Shown here: positions 19,357 to 29,505 of the stretch, one piece after another
Layout: every line of letters begins with the position of its first letter
Numbering within the stretch: position 1 is the first letter of the stretch
Assembly (NCBI RefSeq): GCF_000176515.1
Contig: NZ_ADAQ01000013.1
Coordinates: 645,361 to 709,360 of the forward strand
DNA from: Grimontia hollisae CIP 101886
Lineage (GTDB): Bacteria; Pseudomonadota; Gammaproteobacteria; Enterobacterales; Vibrionaceae
Direction of reading: 5' to 3'
Length of the DNA stretch: 64,000 nucleotides
Made by a program: the position numbers and the translations under genes
The notes under the pieces: model-generated
Database searches by the model: none
What the model was told of the DNA's origin: nothing
What the model saw: the letters and a program-made list of their open reading frames with translations, nothing else

Positions 19357-21840
19357 TTATTGGTTAGCTGACATGGCTTCGGATTTATTGCCCGTCATGA
19401 CGAAATGAAGCTCGCCACCGGCTTTAAATTCGGCATGGTTGAAGAACAATCCTTGATCAAGCGGTTTGCCATTAATAGAAACAGACTTGATGTACATGTT
19501 GTTATCGCTGTTGTTTTCTGCCGTGATGGTGAATGTGCCGCCTTGAACTGGAATAATGGCTTTATCAAACAATGGACGACCAATGGTATAAACTGGCTCT
19601 GCCGCATTCACCTGATAAAAGCCGAGTGCTGACATCACATACCATGCAGACATGGCACCCACATCTTCGTTACCAATCACGCCTTCCGGTGCGGCGAAGT
19701 ACATGTCGTCCAGAATGTAATCCACCACTTCCTGGGTGCGCCAAGGGGTGTCAGTCCAGTTGAACAGATAAGGAATGTGGTGTGATGGTTCATTACCAAA
19801 CGCTACCTGACCAATCAGGCCGGACATATCCGGGGTTTCTGTGCCATTACTTTCGGCGGTAAAGGTCGCTTCAAGGTTTTTCGCAAACGCTTCATTTCCG
19901 CCCATGATGTCCTTCAATCCATTGACATCGTGTGGAACAAACCAGGTCCACTGCCACGCATTGCCTTCGGTGTAGTTACCGGTTTCATGCTCTGTGCCAT
20001 AAGGGTCAAACGGTGTCATGAAGCTTTTATCGATCATCAATGGGCGCATAAAGCCAGTCACGCCAAACTCTACGTATTCCGACGGGTTGTAATCAAAGTA
20101 GTGCTTGTAGCCTTCTGATCGTTTTAAGTAAGTGGCTTCGGTTTCAACATCCCCTGCCGCTTTGGCAATTTGTGCAATGGCCCAATCGTAAAAGGCGTTT
20201 TCCAAACCGTAAGAGACGGACTCAAGCGTATAGTCAGCGAAAACTGGCTCCCCCTCCACACGTTGTATTGCTGGGGCAAAGCCATTTTTCTCGATGTAAT
20301 CGATATGCTTGGTCAGGGTGCGATCCAGAACCGCGGTGTCCCACTCTGTTGCCAACTGGCTGTAGTTATCATACGTAGAGGAATCAATAGCCGCTTTCAG
20401 TGCCAGCGCTTTTTCTTCCTGACTAAATGCATCCGGGAATTTGGTTATCGCATCCGCGATCACGGCCACGGCTGGATACCCCACCATGGTGCCGGTTTCA
20501 TCGCCCAGATGTTCCCACTTCGGCAGCAAACCACTTTCGGTGTATTTCTGTACCAGGTTCTTCGCATACTGAACCGCACGGGCTGGCTCTGTAATCGTTT
20601 TAAGTGGGTGCAGCGCTTTATGAGTGTCCCACAATGAATAGACCGAGAAATTGGGGCGTTCATCGGTGGCTTCCCCGTAAGCAATAGCAGGCACCCCATC
20701 ACGAATAGACCCTTTCCCCATGCCGCGGAAGCGGCCGTCAACATCCTGATGTACCATAGGGGCAATCTTGGTGTGGTATAGCGCGGTGTAAAAAATCTCT
20801 TTCTGATCTTCCGTCCCGCCTTCAATCGAAAAATTCAGTGCTTTTGCCCACTTCTGGCGTACATTTTCACGCGCTTGATCAAAAGAGACCGTTGCTTCAG
20901 CCTGATGGTTATTCGCTGCTCCTTCCGCATCAACAGCTGACAGCGCCACTCGCGCATTGAGCTGTTGTGAACCCTCAGATTCGAATTCGACATAAGCCGT
21001 CACATCCGCTTTGACGCGTTTAACTGGTTTGCCCGTCTCGTCATAAATCAGTTCAGACGTATGCTCAGCGGTTAAACCTTCCACCGGCTTACCGTTGGCA
21101 AGGATGTACACCTCTTTGATTTTTTTATCAAAGGTCGCATGGAAGAAGATCTTCTGGTTTTTCGCCCAACCCGAAAAATGGGCCGCATCACGCTCGCCGG
21201 TGATGGTGTAGCCGTCTTCACTGACAGTGAGTTTGTTACGCAGTGAGGTTGAACCCCAATCGCTGTTCAGGATGGAATTAAGATCGATTTTCAGGCGTTG
21301 TGGCTGATCTTTGGGGTAAGTATAACGGTGGAATCCTACGCGCTCGGATGCCGTCAATTCAGCAATAATGCCGTTTTCAGCGATCTTCACTGAGTAATAA
21401 CCTGCCTCTGCCACTTCCGAGGTTTTATCCATCTTCACCGAAACCGCTTTGCGATAGTCATCCGAATCTTCGATGTATTTGGCTTTATCCTCCGTAAACG
21501 GCAGAAACTGGATATCCCCCAGCCCTCCCATGCCTGTGCCAGACAGGTGGGTGTGCGAGAAACCAAACAGGGTGTTTTTATCGAAGTGATAGCCAGATGA
21601 GGAGTGCCAGCCTATCAACTCTGTATCTGGCGAGAGTTGTACCATGCCTTCTGGTGCAACGGGGCCAGGGAAGGTGTGGCCATTAAAGCCGGTGCCGATA
21701 AAGGGGTCGACATACTTCAGTTTGCTGGTGTCCGCATTCAGGGCCGATGAATTGCCATGGTTGTCGTCATCATTGCAACCGGCAAGCCCTAACAAGCTGG
21801 CGATCACTGCGCTTGCGACAGCGGTTTTTGAAATGTTCAT
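19357..21840 (-). CDS. GH92 exo-alpha-mannosidase lipoprotein C
   Basis: An 827-residue lipoprotein with lipobox LAGC (Cys22) followed by Asn/Asp residues. The N-domain begins LKYVDPFIGTGFNGHTFPGP and carries HLSGTGMGGLGDIQFLPF (about 97-114). The catalytic domain has YSLWDTHKALHPL, EGNAWQWTWFVPHDVNG (about 623-639), GNEPSHHIPYLFNWTDTPW (about 679-697) and GNEDVGAMSAWYVMSALGFY (about 720-739). All GH92 core motifs are present, so it should be active. The start has AAGGAAG 6 bases upstream, directly after an 8-bp hairpin that separates it from gene B. Most similar by eye to gene E at the C-terminus (shared NGKPLD and GGELHFVMTG). Confidence 0.93.
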   Translation of the reverse strand: MNISKTAVASAVIASLLGLAGCNDDDNHGNSSALNADTSKLKYVDPFIGTGFNGHTFPGPVAPEGMVQLSPDTELIGWHSSSGYHFDKNTLFGFSHTHLSGTGMGGLGDIQFLPFTEDKAKYIEDSDDYRKAVSVKMDKTSEVAEAGYYSVKIAENGIIAELTASERVGFHRYTYPKDQPQRLKIDLNSILNSDWGSTSLRNKLTVSEDGYTITGERDAAHFSGWAKNQKIFFHATFDKKIKEVYILANGKPVEGLTAEHTSELIYDETGKPVKRVKADVTAYVEFESEGSQQLNARVALSAVDAEGAANNHQAEATVSFDQARENVRQKWAKALNFSIEGGTEDQKEIFYTALYHTKIAPMVHQDVDGRFRGMGKGSIRDGVPAIAYGEATDERPNFSVYSLWDTHKALHPLKTITEPARAVQYAKNLVQKYTESGLLPKWEHLGDETGTMVGYPAVAVIADAITKFPDAFSQEEKALALKAAIDSSTYDNYSQLATEWDTAVLDRTLTKHIDYIEKNGFAPAIQRVEGEPVFADYTLESVSYGLENAFYDWAIAQIAKAAGDVETEATYLKRSEGYKHYFDYNPSEYVEFGVTGFMRPLMIDKSFMTPFDPYGTEHETGNYTEGNAWQWTWFVPHDVNGLKDIMGGNEAFAKNLEATFTAESNGTETPDMSGLIGQVAFGNEPSHHIPYLFNWTDTPWRTQEVVDYILDDMYFAAPEGVIGNEDVGAMSAWYVMSALGFYQVNAAEPVYTIGRPLFDKAIIPVQGGTFTITAENNSDNNMYIKSVSINGKPLDQGLFFNHAEFKAGGELHFVMTGNKSEAMSANQ

Positions 21841-21853
21841 TAAGCTTCCTTAC

Positions 21854-21873
21854 AAGGGGAGCCGCCTCCCCTT
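21854..21873 (-). other. intergenic hairpin between GH92 genes B and C
   Basis: AAGGGGAG (21854-21861) pairs perfectly with CTCCCCTT (21866-21873), loop of 4. No T-tract follows; the ribosome site of gene C starts within a few bases. More like an mRNA stability or translation element than a terminator. Confidence 0.6.
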
Positions 21874-21888
21874 TATCAAAAAATGAGA

Positions 21889-24345
21889 TTACTGCGCTTG
21901 CAGGGCTTCAAGCTTGTCACCGGTCATCACAAAGTGAAGGACACCACCGGCACGGATTTCGTCATGCTTGAACGTAAAGTGCTTATCCAGGGGTTTTCCG
22001 TTGATGGTGACAGATTTCACGTACTTGTTATGCGGGCTGTTGTTGTCTGCAATCACTTTGAATTCACCGCCTTTAACCGGAATCGTGATTTCATCAAACA
22101 ACGGACGACCGATGGTGTATGTTGGGTCTGCCGGAGTCACCTGATAGAAGCCCATCGCGGACATCAAGTACCAGGCACTCATCTGGCCCACGTCTTCATT
22201 ACCGATAAGCCCGGTCGGCGCCGAGGTGTACATTTCAGCCATGATGCGATCCAGATACTCCTGGGCTTTCCATGGCTCGTCAGTCATGGCGTAGAGGTAA
22301 GGAATATGGTGCGAGGGTTCATTACCGTGCATGTACTGACCGATATAGCCGGTCAGATCCGGAAGTTCCTCACCGGTGTTAGAAGAACGTGCGTTAAACA
22401 GTTCATCCAAATCTTCACGGAAGGCTTTCTCCGGCGTGGTGTCTTTACCGTTGGCGATATCCGCTGCGTAGATCTCAGCTTTCAGGCGGGCGAAATCATG
22501 CATCGGCTGGAATTTCCACTGCCATGCATTACCTTCGGTAAAGGCAAATTCATCGACGAAGTAAGGGTCAAACGGCAGTAGTGGGCATTTTTCCTTAAAT
22601 GTACCTGAACCTTCTGGCCATTCCACAGACACACACTCATCCCTGCGCGCTTCATCAATAGGCTGGTAAAACTCAAGGGGAGGTTTGTTGGGAGATGAAC
22701 TTAGCGGGTGATTTTTCGGACGCAGGAAGCCGGTTGAAGCATCCCAATGGTGCAGCCAGTTTTTTGAACGTAGCAGGAACTCTTCCTGTAACTCGACATC
22801 GCCAGCCATGCGTGCAATCTCAGACATAGCCCAATCGCCATAGGCAAATTCCAGCGTGTAAGAGGCACTGTTCCAGTAACCGTGGTGAACAAAACCATTT
22901 TCTTCATATGCCTTCACTTGCACGACATTGGCTGCACCGATGTTGTTATCCTCGGTCCAATCTGGGAACTCAGATTTTTCGTGGTAACGAACAGTAAACT
23001 CAGCCGCTTCTTTGGCTTGTTGTGGGTCAATATCCAGTCCTTTCACCATCGCATCTGCAATAATGGAAACCGCGGGGAAACCAATCATAGTCCCTGTGTA
23101 ATGGCCGTGTAGTTCCCACTTAGGCAAAATGCCACCGTCTTGATATTTACGGATCAGATCGTTGGCATAATCTTCAGCGCGCTCCGGATTAATAATGGTT
23201 TGCAGCGGATGGAACGCTCGGAAAGTATCCCACATCGAATAAACAGAATAATTCGGCGTGTCACCCGCATCTTTAATGGTACGGGTACGCATTGCTGGGT
23301 ACTGCCCATCAACATCCTGGAAGATCATTGGGGCAATAGAAGCATGGTAAAGCGCGGTGTAGAAAATTTCTTTTTGCGTTTCTGTACCACCTGATACACG
23401 CATTTTTGTCAACGCGTTGTGCCAGGCATTATTCGCATTGGCACGGGCTGTATCAAAGTTGGTGTTTTTGGTTTCCGCTTCCAGATTCCTCTGGGCACCT
23501 TCTCTTCCCGTTGGTGACAAACCAACCTGAATTTCAAGCGGGTTCCTGGAAGGGGCAAATTCCAGATAAGCCACTGTCTTGATGCCATCAATGGTATCTG
23601 CGTTTACATCGATTTCCGTTTCAACGCCATCGACCAGTACGGTTGCCTTAATAATTGGCTGGTTGAATTTCGCATAATAATAAACATGTTGGTTGTTCGC
23701 CCAGCCATTTGAGCTACGAATACCGCGAATGGTATAAGCATCAATAAATTCAATATCACCGTCCATCGTGCGATTATTGAAATGACCTTTATTCAAGGTA
23801 TGGTCAAGATCAAATTTAATAAACGGCGTGGTGTTTTCTTTAAAGGTATAGCGATGATAACCCACACGTGGTGTTGCAGTTAACTCCGCTTTAATTTCCC
23901 CTTTATTTAATTCAACAGAATAATAACCTGCTTCTGCAACTTCATTTTCTTTATCAAACGTATTGAATACCGCGTTCTCTTTTTTTGTGAATGGAAGAAC
24001 AAGAATATCTCCTAAATCAGTGATGCCCGTTCCAGAGAGATGGGTATGTGAAAAGCCGTAGACAGGAATATCAACCGACTTGCCGTGGTCAAAATAGCCA
24101 GCGGCGGATCCCCAGCCTTCCATTTCAGTGTCCGGAGACAGTTGAACCATACCATTTGGATACACTGCCCCTGGGAACGTATGGCCATCAGCACCTGTGC
24201 CAATCAGAGGGTTCACATATTTCGTTAATGATGTATCCATCGGGACGTTTAAATCGTCAGGAATGCCAGCAGTATTTGAATCAGAATTACAGCCAGCAAT
24301 AGCAAGCAAAATCACCAAGGATAGCGACGAACGTTTACTATTCAT
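21889..24345 (-). CDS. GH92 exo-alpha-mannosidase lipoprotein B
   Basis: About 818 residues with signal peptide and lipobox IAGC. The frame can be extended to a TTG at 24351, but ATG at 24345 is chosen because AAAAGG lies 6 bases upstream of it and overlaps the TTG. The N-domain begins LTKYVNPLIGTGADGHTFPG and has HLSGTGITDLGDILVLPF. The catalytic domain shows YSMWDTFRAFHPL, EGNAWQWKFQPMHDFARL (about 601-618), HGNEPSHHIPYLYAMTDEPW (about 671-690) and GNEDVGQMSAWYLMSAMGFY (about 712-731). It follows gene A after a 171-base AT-rich gap, the longest spacer in the array, which could hold a secondary promoter. Confidence 0.93.
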   Translation of the reverse strand: MNSKRSSLSLVILLAIAGCNSDSNTAGIPDDLNVPMDTSLTKYVNPLIGTGADGHTFPGAVYPNGMVQLSPDTEMEGWGSAAGYFDHGKSVDIPVYGFSHTHLSGTGITDLGDILVLPFTKKENAVFNTFDKENEVAEAGYYSVELNKGEIKAELTATPRVGYHRYTFKENTTPFIKFDLDHTLNKGHFNNRTMDGDIEFIDAYTIRGIRSSNGWANNQHVYYYAKFNQPIIKATVLVDGVETEIDVNADTIDGIKTVAYLEFAPSRNPLEIQVGLSPTGREGAQRNLEAETKNTNFDTARANANNAWHNALTKMRVSGGTETQKEIFYTALYHASIAPMIFQDVDGQYPAMRTRTIKDAGDTPNYSVYSMWDTFRAFHPLQTIINPERAEDYANDLIRKYQDGGILPKWELHGHYTGTMIGFPAVSIIADAMVKGLDIDPQQAKEAAEFTVRYHEKSEFPDWTEDNNIGAANVVQVKAYEENGFVHHGYWNSASYTLEFAYGDWAMSEIARMAGDVELQEEFLLRSKNWLHHWDASTGFLRPKNHPLSSSPNKPPLEFYQPIDEARRDECVSVEWPEGSGTFKEKCPLLPFDPYFVDEFAFTEGNAWQWKFQPMHDFARLKAEIYAADIANGKDTTPEKAFREDLDELFNARSSNTGEELPDLTGYIGQYMHGNEPSHHIPYLYAMTDEPWKAQEYLDRIMAEMYTSAPTGLIGNEDVGQMSAWYLMSAMGFYQVTPADPTYTIGRPLFDEITIPVKGGEFKVIADNNSPHNKYVKSVTINGKPLDKHFTFKHDEIRAGGVLHFVMTGDKLEALQAQ

Positions 24346-24516
24346 TATCAACCTTTTCTTTTATTGGATGTGTTAATTCTATTTTTTAATTTTTATTTTT
24401 TGGTAGAGGCTTAGCTTTTAATTTTTCCTTTTAGAGATGCAACCATCCTGCACCTGCTGATTACAGATGAGCACAAGACGGTTGCAGTTATTTAAATGGT
24501 GTTTTTTAAGAACTTT
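24346..24516 (-). other. AT-rich spacer between GH92 genes A and B
   Basis: 171 bases without a gene, very rich in T on the plus strand. TGCAACC (about 24438) could pair with GGTTGCA (about 24480) around a long loop. Its length compared with the 28-60 base spacers elsewhere in the array makes an internal promoter or processing site plausible, but no clear element was identified. Confidence 0.4.
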
Positions 24517-26952
24517 CTACAAGTTTGCCGCCATCGCTTCTGATTTATCTGCTGTCATGACAAACCGTAATTCACCACCGGCTTTAAACTCTGAATGTTT
24601 AAATGTGTTGTATTTATCCAACGGTTTACCATTGATGGTCACCTCTTTCACATAGAGGTTATCTGGGCCATTGTTTTCGGCGATGACGTTGAAATACCCC
24701 TCACCCATTGGCAAAGTGACATGATCGAAAATTGGACGACCGATGGTGTAGGTCGGATCCGTGGGTGAAATCTGGTAGAAGCCCAACGCCGACATCAAAT
24801 ACCACGCTGACATCTGACCAACATCTTCATTGCCAATAATGCCGTCCGGTGTTGGCTTATAGAATTGATCGTAAACCTGGTCCAGGTATTCCTGGGTTTT
24901 GTAGGATTCCTCAGTGCGGTTATACAAATAAATCACGTGGTGCGACGGTTCGTTACCGTGGATATACTGGCCAATATAACCGGTCATATCCTGATGCTGA
25001 TCGCCCTGATTGGAATCTGCGTTAAACAGGTTATTCAACTTCTCATTCAAGCCAGCCGTGCCCCCCATCATCTCGGTCAGTTTGTCCAGATCTTGCATGA
25101 ATGCCCACTGCCATTGCCAGGCATTGCCTTCTGTAAAGGCATAGGGGTTTGCAACGTATGGGTCAAAAACACCTTTCGGGTACAGCTCCTGTGCCCAAGA
25201 TGTACCAGAGCCTGCCAGTGGCGCACAGTTATCGTCGCCCACCTGAACCGTTGGAACAAAGAAACCGGATTCTTCATCCCAATGCGTCAGCGAGTTATAT
25301 GAACGTGCTTTGAACTCGTCGTAAGTGTGCATATCGCCAGCCGCTTTTGCCATTTCTGCGATCGTCCAATCGTAGAAAGAGAATTCGAGCGAGTAAGAAA
25401 CAGAGTTCCAGTTCGGCACACGGACACACTTTTCATTGATGTGGTAGTTCAGCTGACCCGCCATCAGCGAGCTGAGAATGCCATCGTGAATTTGAGGGAA
25501 ATCATGTGGTCGGTATCGCGCAGATTTCACGGATGCCTGAAGCGCTTCTTTCGCATCAATCAGCCCTTTCGCGACGGCATCACCAAGAATGGCCGTTGAT
25601 GGATACCCAATCATAGTGCCCGTCTCTGAGCCGTGGCCTTCCCACTTCGGCAGCATGCCGAATTCATCGTTAGATTTACGGATCAGATCCTTGGCATAAC
25701 GTGTTGCCTGCTCAGGATCGATAATGGTCCAGAACGGGTGTACTGCACGAAACGTGTCCCAGGTTGAATAGATGGAATAATTAGGAATATCACCTTCTTC
25801 CAGCGTGCGTACGGTTCCCAGCATATCTACATAACGGCCATCCACATCATAGAATTCGATAGGCGCGATCATCATGTGGTACATACCGGTGTAGAAATTG
25901 GTCTTCTCAGCCTCCGTGCCACCAGTGACTTTCACCTTGGACAGTTTTTCCGCCCACGCATACTCGGCGTCTAATTTCACCTTCGCGAAATCAAATGTCG
26001 CCGCTTCTTTCTCAAGGTTCTTCTGCGCGCCATGCCAGTTTACCGGTGAGATACCCACGCGAATTTCAATCGGCTCCTCGCCTTTACCAAAATTCAGGTA
26101 CGCGGTCAGGTCATCCCCCTGATAGACTGCGTTATTACGCATTTCACGTGATGGCGCATTTTCTGCTTCACCTAACAACGCCTTTACAACGGGCTGGTTA
26201 AACTTGGCATAGAAAAAGATGTCATGACCTTGATGATCCTGTCCTTGGAACCAGCCTGTTGACGACTTCCGACCACGAATGGTGTACGCGTCAATCAGCT
26301 CAATTTTGTTCTTGAGTGACGCACCGTTGTTGTTCAGCAAGGTATGACCAAGATCAAACTTCACATTTCGGTCTGCACCTGCCGCAAAGGTGTATTTGTG
26401 CAAGCCTACGCGTTTGGTCGTGGTCAGCTCAACATCGATATTGCCTTTGTTTAGTTTGGTCTTGTAATACCCCGCTGTCGCCACTTCGTTGGCTTTATCA
26501 AACGCATTGATCAGCGAATCATTCATGTCTGAATAAGGTAAAACCAGAATATCACCAAGATCCGTCGCTCCGGTTCCTGAAAGGTGCGTGTGCGAAAACC
26601 CATAGATTGGCACGTCTGTATCGACAATCTCACCTGTTTCATAATTCGATGAATCCCAATAACCGGATGCGGAGTGCCACGCATTTAACCCGGATTCATG
26701 ATCACGGTTGGAACCAATAAACGTATCCGGTGAGAGCTGAACCATACCTGCCGGCACCACTGCACCGGGGAAGGTATGCCCAGAAGCCGCCGTACCGATC
26801 ATTGGGTCAACATATTTCAGGACAGACATGTCGACCACACCCACGGAAGGCGCTGATGTTCCTGCACCAATATTGTTGTCGTCTAAAGGGCAGCCAGCCA
26901 GAGACAGCGTAATGGCAATCGCCAATGCACAAGGAGCAAATTTCATTTTCAT
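24517..26952 (-). CDS. GH92 exo-alpha-mannosidase lipoprotein A (first of five)
   Basis: First mannosidase transcribed, about 811 residues. A longer frame starts at 26994, but that part would run through a 12-bp hairpin. ATG at 26952 has AAAGG 7 bases upstream and is followed by a proper signal peptide with lipobox LAGC. The N-domain begins LKYVDPMIGTAASGHTFPGA; HLSGTGATDLGDILVLPY follows. The catalytic domain has YSTWDTFRAVHPF, EGNAWQWQWAFMQDLDKL (about 606-623), HGNEPSHHVIYLYNRTEESY (about 664-683) and GNEDVGQMSAWYLMSALGFY (about 705-724). It contains extra Cys residues (VRVPN/CAPLAG region) not seen in the others. It lies 63 bases after the HPr-EI-EIIA gene. Confidence 0.93.
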   Translation of the reverse strand: MKMKFAPCALAIAITLSLAGCPLDDNNIGAGTSAPSVGVVDMSVLKYVDPMIGTAASGHTFPGAVVPAGMVQLSPDTFIGSNRDHESGLNAWHSASGYWDSSNYETGEIVDTDVPIYGFSHTHLSGTGATDLGDILVLPYSDMNDSLINAFDKANEVATAGYYKTKLNKGNIDVELTTTKRVGLHKYTFAAGADRNVKFDLGHTLLNNNGASLKNKIELIDAYTIRGRKSSTGWFQGQDHQGHDIFFYAKFNQPVVKALLGEAENAPSREMRNNAVYQGDDLTAYLNFGKGEEPIEIRVGISPVNWHGAQKNLEKEAATFDFAKVKLDAEYAWAEKLSKVKVTGGTEAEKTNFYTGMYHMMIAPIEFYDVDGRYVDMLGTVRTLEEGDIPNYSIYSTWDTFRAVHPFWTIIDPEQATRYAKDLIRKSNDEFGMLPKWEGHGSETGTMIGYPSTAILGDAVAKGLIDAKEALQASVKSARYRPHDFPQIHDGILSSLMAGQLNYHINEKCVRVPNWNSVSYSLEFSFYDWTIAEMAKAAGDMHTYDEFKARSYNSLTHWDEESGFFVPTVQVGDDNCAPLAGSGTSWAQELYPKGVFDPYVANPYAFTEGNAWQWQWAFMQDLDKLTEMMGGTAGLNEKLNNLFNADSNQGDQHQDMTGYIGQYIHGNEPSHHVIYLYNRTEESYKTQEYLDQVYDQFYKPTPDGIIGNEDVGQMSAWYLMSALGFYQISPTDPTYTIGRPIFDHVTLPMGEGYFNVIAENNGPDNLYVKEVTINGKPLDKYNTFKHSEFKAGGELRFVMTADKSEAMAANL

Positions 26953-26967
26953 GGTGTTACCTTTCAG

Positions 26968-26999
26968 CAAAGATGCCACCAGCAGAAGTGGCATCTTTG
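26968..26999 (-). other. 12-bp intergenic hairpin between PTS fusion gene and first GH92 gene
   Basis: CAAAGATGCCAC (26968-26979) pairs perfectly with GTGGCATCTTTG (26988-26999), 8-base loop. On the minus strand there is no U-tract and the AAAGG ribosome site starts only a few bases after the stem. Likely a processing/stability element that uncouples mannosidase from PTS expression (inference). Confidence 0.65.
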
Positions 27000-27015
27000 G
27001 GATTTCACATGGGTG

Positions 27016-29505
27016 TTACAGCGCAAGCTCTGAGGTCAGAAAGGCGATCATGTCCTCTTCTGTCTTCATGGTTTTTAGGGTGTTTCTGAAGTTTTCGTGA
27101 ATCAATTTTCGCGCCAGGCCCGAGAAGATGCGCATATGTTGGTCGCCCTGATTTTTGTTCAGCGTCAGCATGATCACGAACTCGACGTCGCTTTCTTCAT
27201 CATCACTCCAACGCACCGGTTTGTTCAGGCGTGCAATAGAAATGGAGGAATGGACAATGTTGTCTGACTTGGTGTGTGGGATCGCAAAACCGTTACCAAG
27301 CCCTGTGGTAAATACCGCTTCACGTGCCCAGATGTCGCCTTCAAGTTCACCTACCAGATTGGTGCGGCCTTGAATACCCAGGTTGCCAACCAGCGTTTGA
27401 ATGGTTTCTTCTTTGGAGTTGAAATCGCAATCCAGCAACACACATTCCGTTGCCAGCAGTGGTTTATCTTCCTGTGAGCGACTGAACGCTTCCAGCAACG
27501 CTTCAACATCTGCGATGGTTGGGCAGTTGCATGCCTGAACGAAAAGCTCACGGCACTGTTTGCTGTCCATCTGGCTCAGTTGCGCTTTGGTTGGGGCAAT
27601 ACTTGGCGCCGCCATGCTCAGCTCATCCAGTCCCGCCCCCACCAGCAGTGGCAGTACTTTCTTGTTCGCGCCCAGCTCACCACACAAGCCAACCCATTTA
27701 CCATGCTCATGTGCGCCGCTCACAACCGCATCCAGCAGGCGCAGGAATGACGGAGCCAAGCTGTTGTACAGTTTCGCGACGTTATCGTTATCACGATCGA
27801 CTGCCAGCAGGTACTGGGTCATGTCATTTGAGCCAATACTGAAGAAATCCACTTCTTTGCAGAACTGATCCATGAGGAAAGCCACAGAGGGAATTTCTAC
27901 CATGATGCCAAGCTCAAACTCGCCATACGCGACGCCGTCACCCTCCAGCTGCGCTTGGACAATGCTGATTTGCTCTTTCACCCAGCGGATCTCTTCGATG
28001 CTTTGGATCATCGGGATCATCACTTTGGTTTTCCCAAACGGTGCGGCACGCAAAATGGCGCGGATTTGGGTGTGGAACAGGCTGATAAACTGAGGGTAAA
28101 TGCGCACTGCACGGTAACCCAGGAACGGGTTGTGTTCGTGTGGCAAGTTCAGGTATTCAATCGGCTTGTCGCCACCGATATCCATGGTACGGATGATAAC
28201 CGGCTTGCCTTCTGCCGCCTCAAGTACCGCTTTGTAAGCGTTGAATTGCTCTTCTTCGCCCGGTGCGGTCGCACGGTCCATAAACAGCATTTCAGTACGG
28301 AACAGGCCTACGCCTTCGGCACCTTTTTCAAACGCGGGTGTTGCTTCAACGGTACACGCAATGTTCGCCGCGATTTCTATTTCTTTGCCATCGCGGGTCT
28401 TACCGGGCTGGTTTACAAACTCGCTCTCTTTTTTCGCTCTTTGATCTGCCAGCCAGATGGCGCGTTCAAAATAGGTGACAACGTGCTGCGATGGATCGAG
28501 GGAAACCACTCCCAGCCCGCCGTCAATGTAAATAAGCTCACCTTCCTGCGCCGCGCACTCTTCCACCGCCACGCCAGAAACCGCGGGAATGTTAAATGCG
28601 CGCGCCAGAATCACCGTGTGGGAAGTTGACCCTGCCTGCGTCAGGATCAACCCTTTCAGGTGATGGCGGTCCAGCCCCAGAAACTGACTTGGTGTCAGAT
28701 CGTTAGCAATCACAATAGAAGGTTCTGTCAGGGTGAACTCGGTGGAAACGTTCAGTTCGGGGTGAGCGGCAATAAGCAGTTGCAGGGCAATGTCTTTGAT
28801 ATCAAGCACACGCTCTTTAAGGTAATCAGACGATGATTGCAACAGAGTCGCACTGATACTGTCTACGGCGTTGATGATGGCCTGTGCCAATGTGTTCCCA
28901 TGTGCCACTCCGTTAGCAACAGCGTCATTTAGCGCCTCATCTTTCAACATGCCGAGGTGGGCATTGATGATCTCTTTTTCCTGACCGCTCGCCTGTTCAG
29001 CTTTGTCCAGCAGCGCCATGGCCACTTGCTGTTTAACGTCATCAAACGACAGAGTAGAAACCGCATTAGCGAACAGGGAAAGCGCTACGTCGCGGTAGCA
29101 CACCAATTTTCCTTTGCCAATACCGGCAGACAAACGCTTCGCTTTGATCAAGGTAGGATTATGACGCATCAACGACTGTGGCAGCGTGACATCGCCTTCA
29201 TCTATCGCCACCAGCTCTTCATCACAATGCGGGAATACGTCGTTCAGGTATGTTGTCAGCACATCGAAGGCAGCTTCTGCATCCTCACCTTCGATAATGA
29301 GTAAACAGGGGTCGTTAAGCAGGGTATCCGTTCCGACCAACGACAAAACGCTTTTTGCAGAGCCTGCGTTGTTATTACGCAGATTGCGCAAGGTGATTTC
29401 ACTCTTGAACTGGGCACAGACTGCTTCCAGATGATTGGCGGGACGCGCATGAATGCCGTTTGGCAGCTCACAGGTAAATGCGACTTCTTTTTTCATATTC
29501 TTCAT
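27016..29505 (-). CDS. PTS multiphosphoryl transfer protein HPr-EI-EIIA (FryA/PtsA-like)
   Basis: An 829-residue fusion that can relay phosphate from PEP to EIIB by itself. HPr comes first (about 1-90; LPNGIHARPANH with phospho-His19). Enzyme I spans about 110-670, with LTQAGSTSHTVILARAFNIP (phospho-His near 295), PEP-binding RTEMLFMDR and the Cys of GKWVGLCGELGANKK near 607. A fructose-type EIIA ends the protein (about 685-829; GNGFAIPHTKSDN, phospho-His near 742). Order and length match E. coli FryA. The start overlaps the upstream EIIB stop as ATGA; an alternative in-frame ATG lies 9 bases later. A dedicated phosphorelay next to mannosidases is the noteworthy context. Confidence 0.93.
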   Translation of the reverse strand: MKNMKKEVAFTCELPNGIHARPANHLEAVCAQFKSEITLRNLRNNNAGSAKSVLSLVGTDTLLNDPCLLIIEGEDAEAAFDVLTTYLNDVFPHCDEELVAIDEGDVTLPQSLMRHNPTLIKAKRLSAGIGKGKLVCYRDVALSLFANAVSTLSFDDVKQQVAMALLDKAEQASGQEKEIINAHLGMLKDEALNDAVANGVAHGNTLAQAIINAVDSISATLLQSSSDYLKERVLDIKDIALQLLIAAHPELNVSTEFTLTEPSIVIANDLTPSQFLGLDRHHLKGLILTQAGSTSHTVILARAFNIPAVSGVAVEECAAQEGELIYIDGGLGVVSLDPSQHVVTYFERAIWLADQRAKKESEFVNQPGKTRDGKEIEIAANIACTVEATPAFEKGAEGVGLFRTEMLFMDRATAPGEEEQFNAYKAVLEAAEGKPVIIRTMDIGGDKPIEYLNLPHEHNPFLGYRAVRIYPQFISLFHTQIRAILRAAPFGKTKVMIPMIQSIEEIRWVKEQISIVQAQLEGDGVAYGEFELGIMVEIPSVAFLMDQFCKEVDFFSIGSNDMTQYLLAVDRDNDNVAKLYNSLAPSFLRLLDAVVSGAHEHGKWVGLCGELGANKKVLPLLVGAGLDELSMAAPSIAPTKAQLSQMDSKQCRELFVQACNCPTIADVEALLEAFSRSQEDKPLLATECVLLDCDFNSKEETIQTLVGNLGIQGRTNLVGELEGDIWAREAVFTTGLGNGFAIPHTKSDNIVHSSISIARLNKPVRWSDDEESDVEFVIMLTLNKNQGDQHMRIFSGLARKLIHENFRNTLKTMKTEEDMIAFLTSELAL

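Noticed and set aside
13732-26952. GH92 array as a mobile or recently duplicated repeat
   Set aside because: The five proteins share motifs but differ widely in sequence and length; no flanking repeats, transposase or identical DNA blocks were seen.
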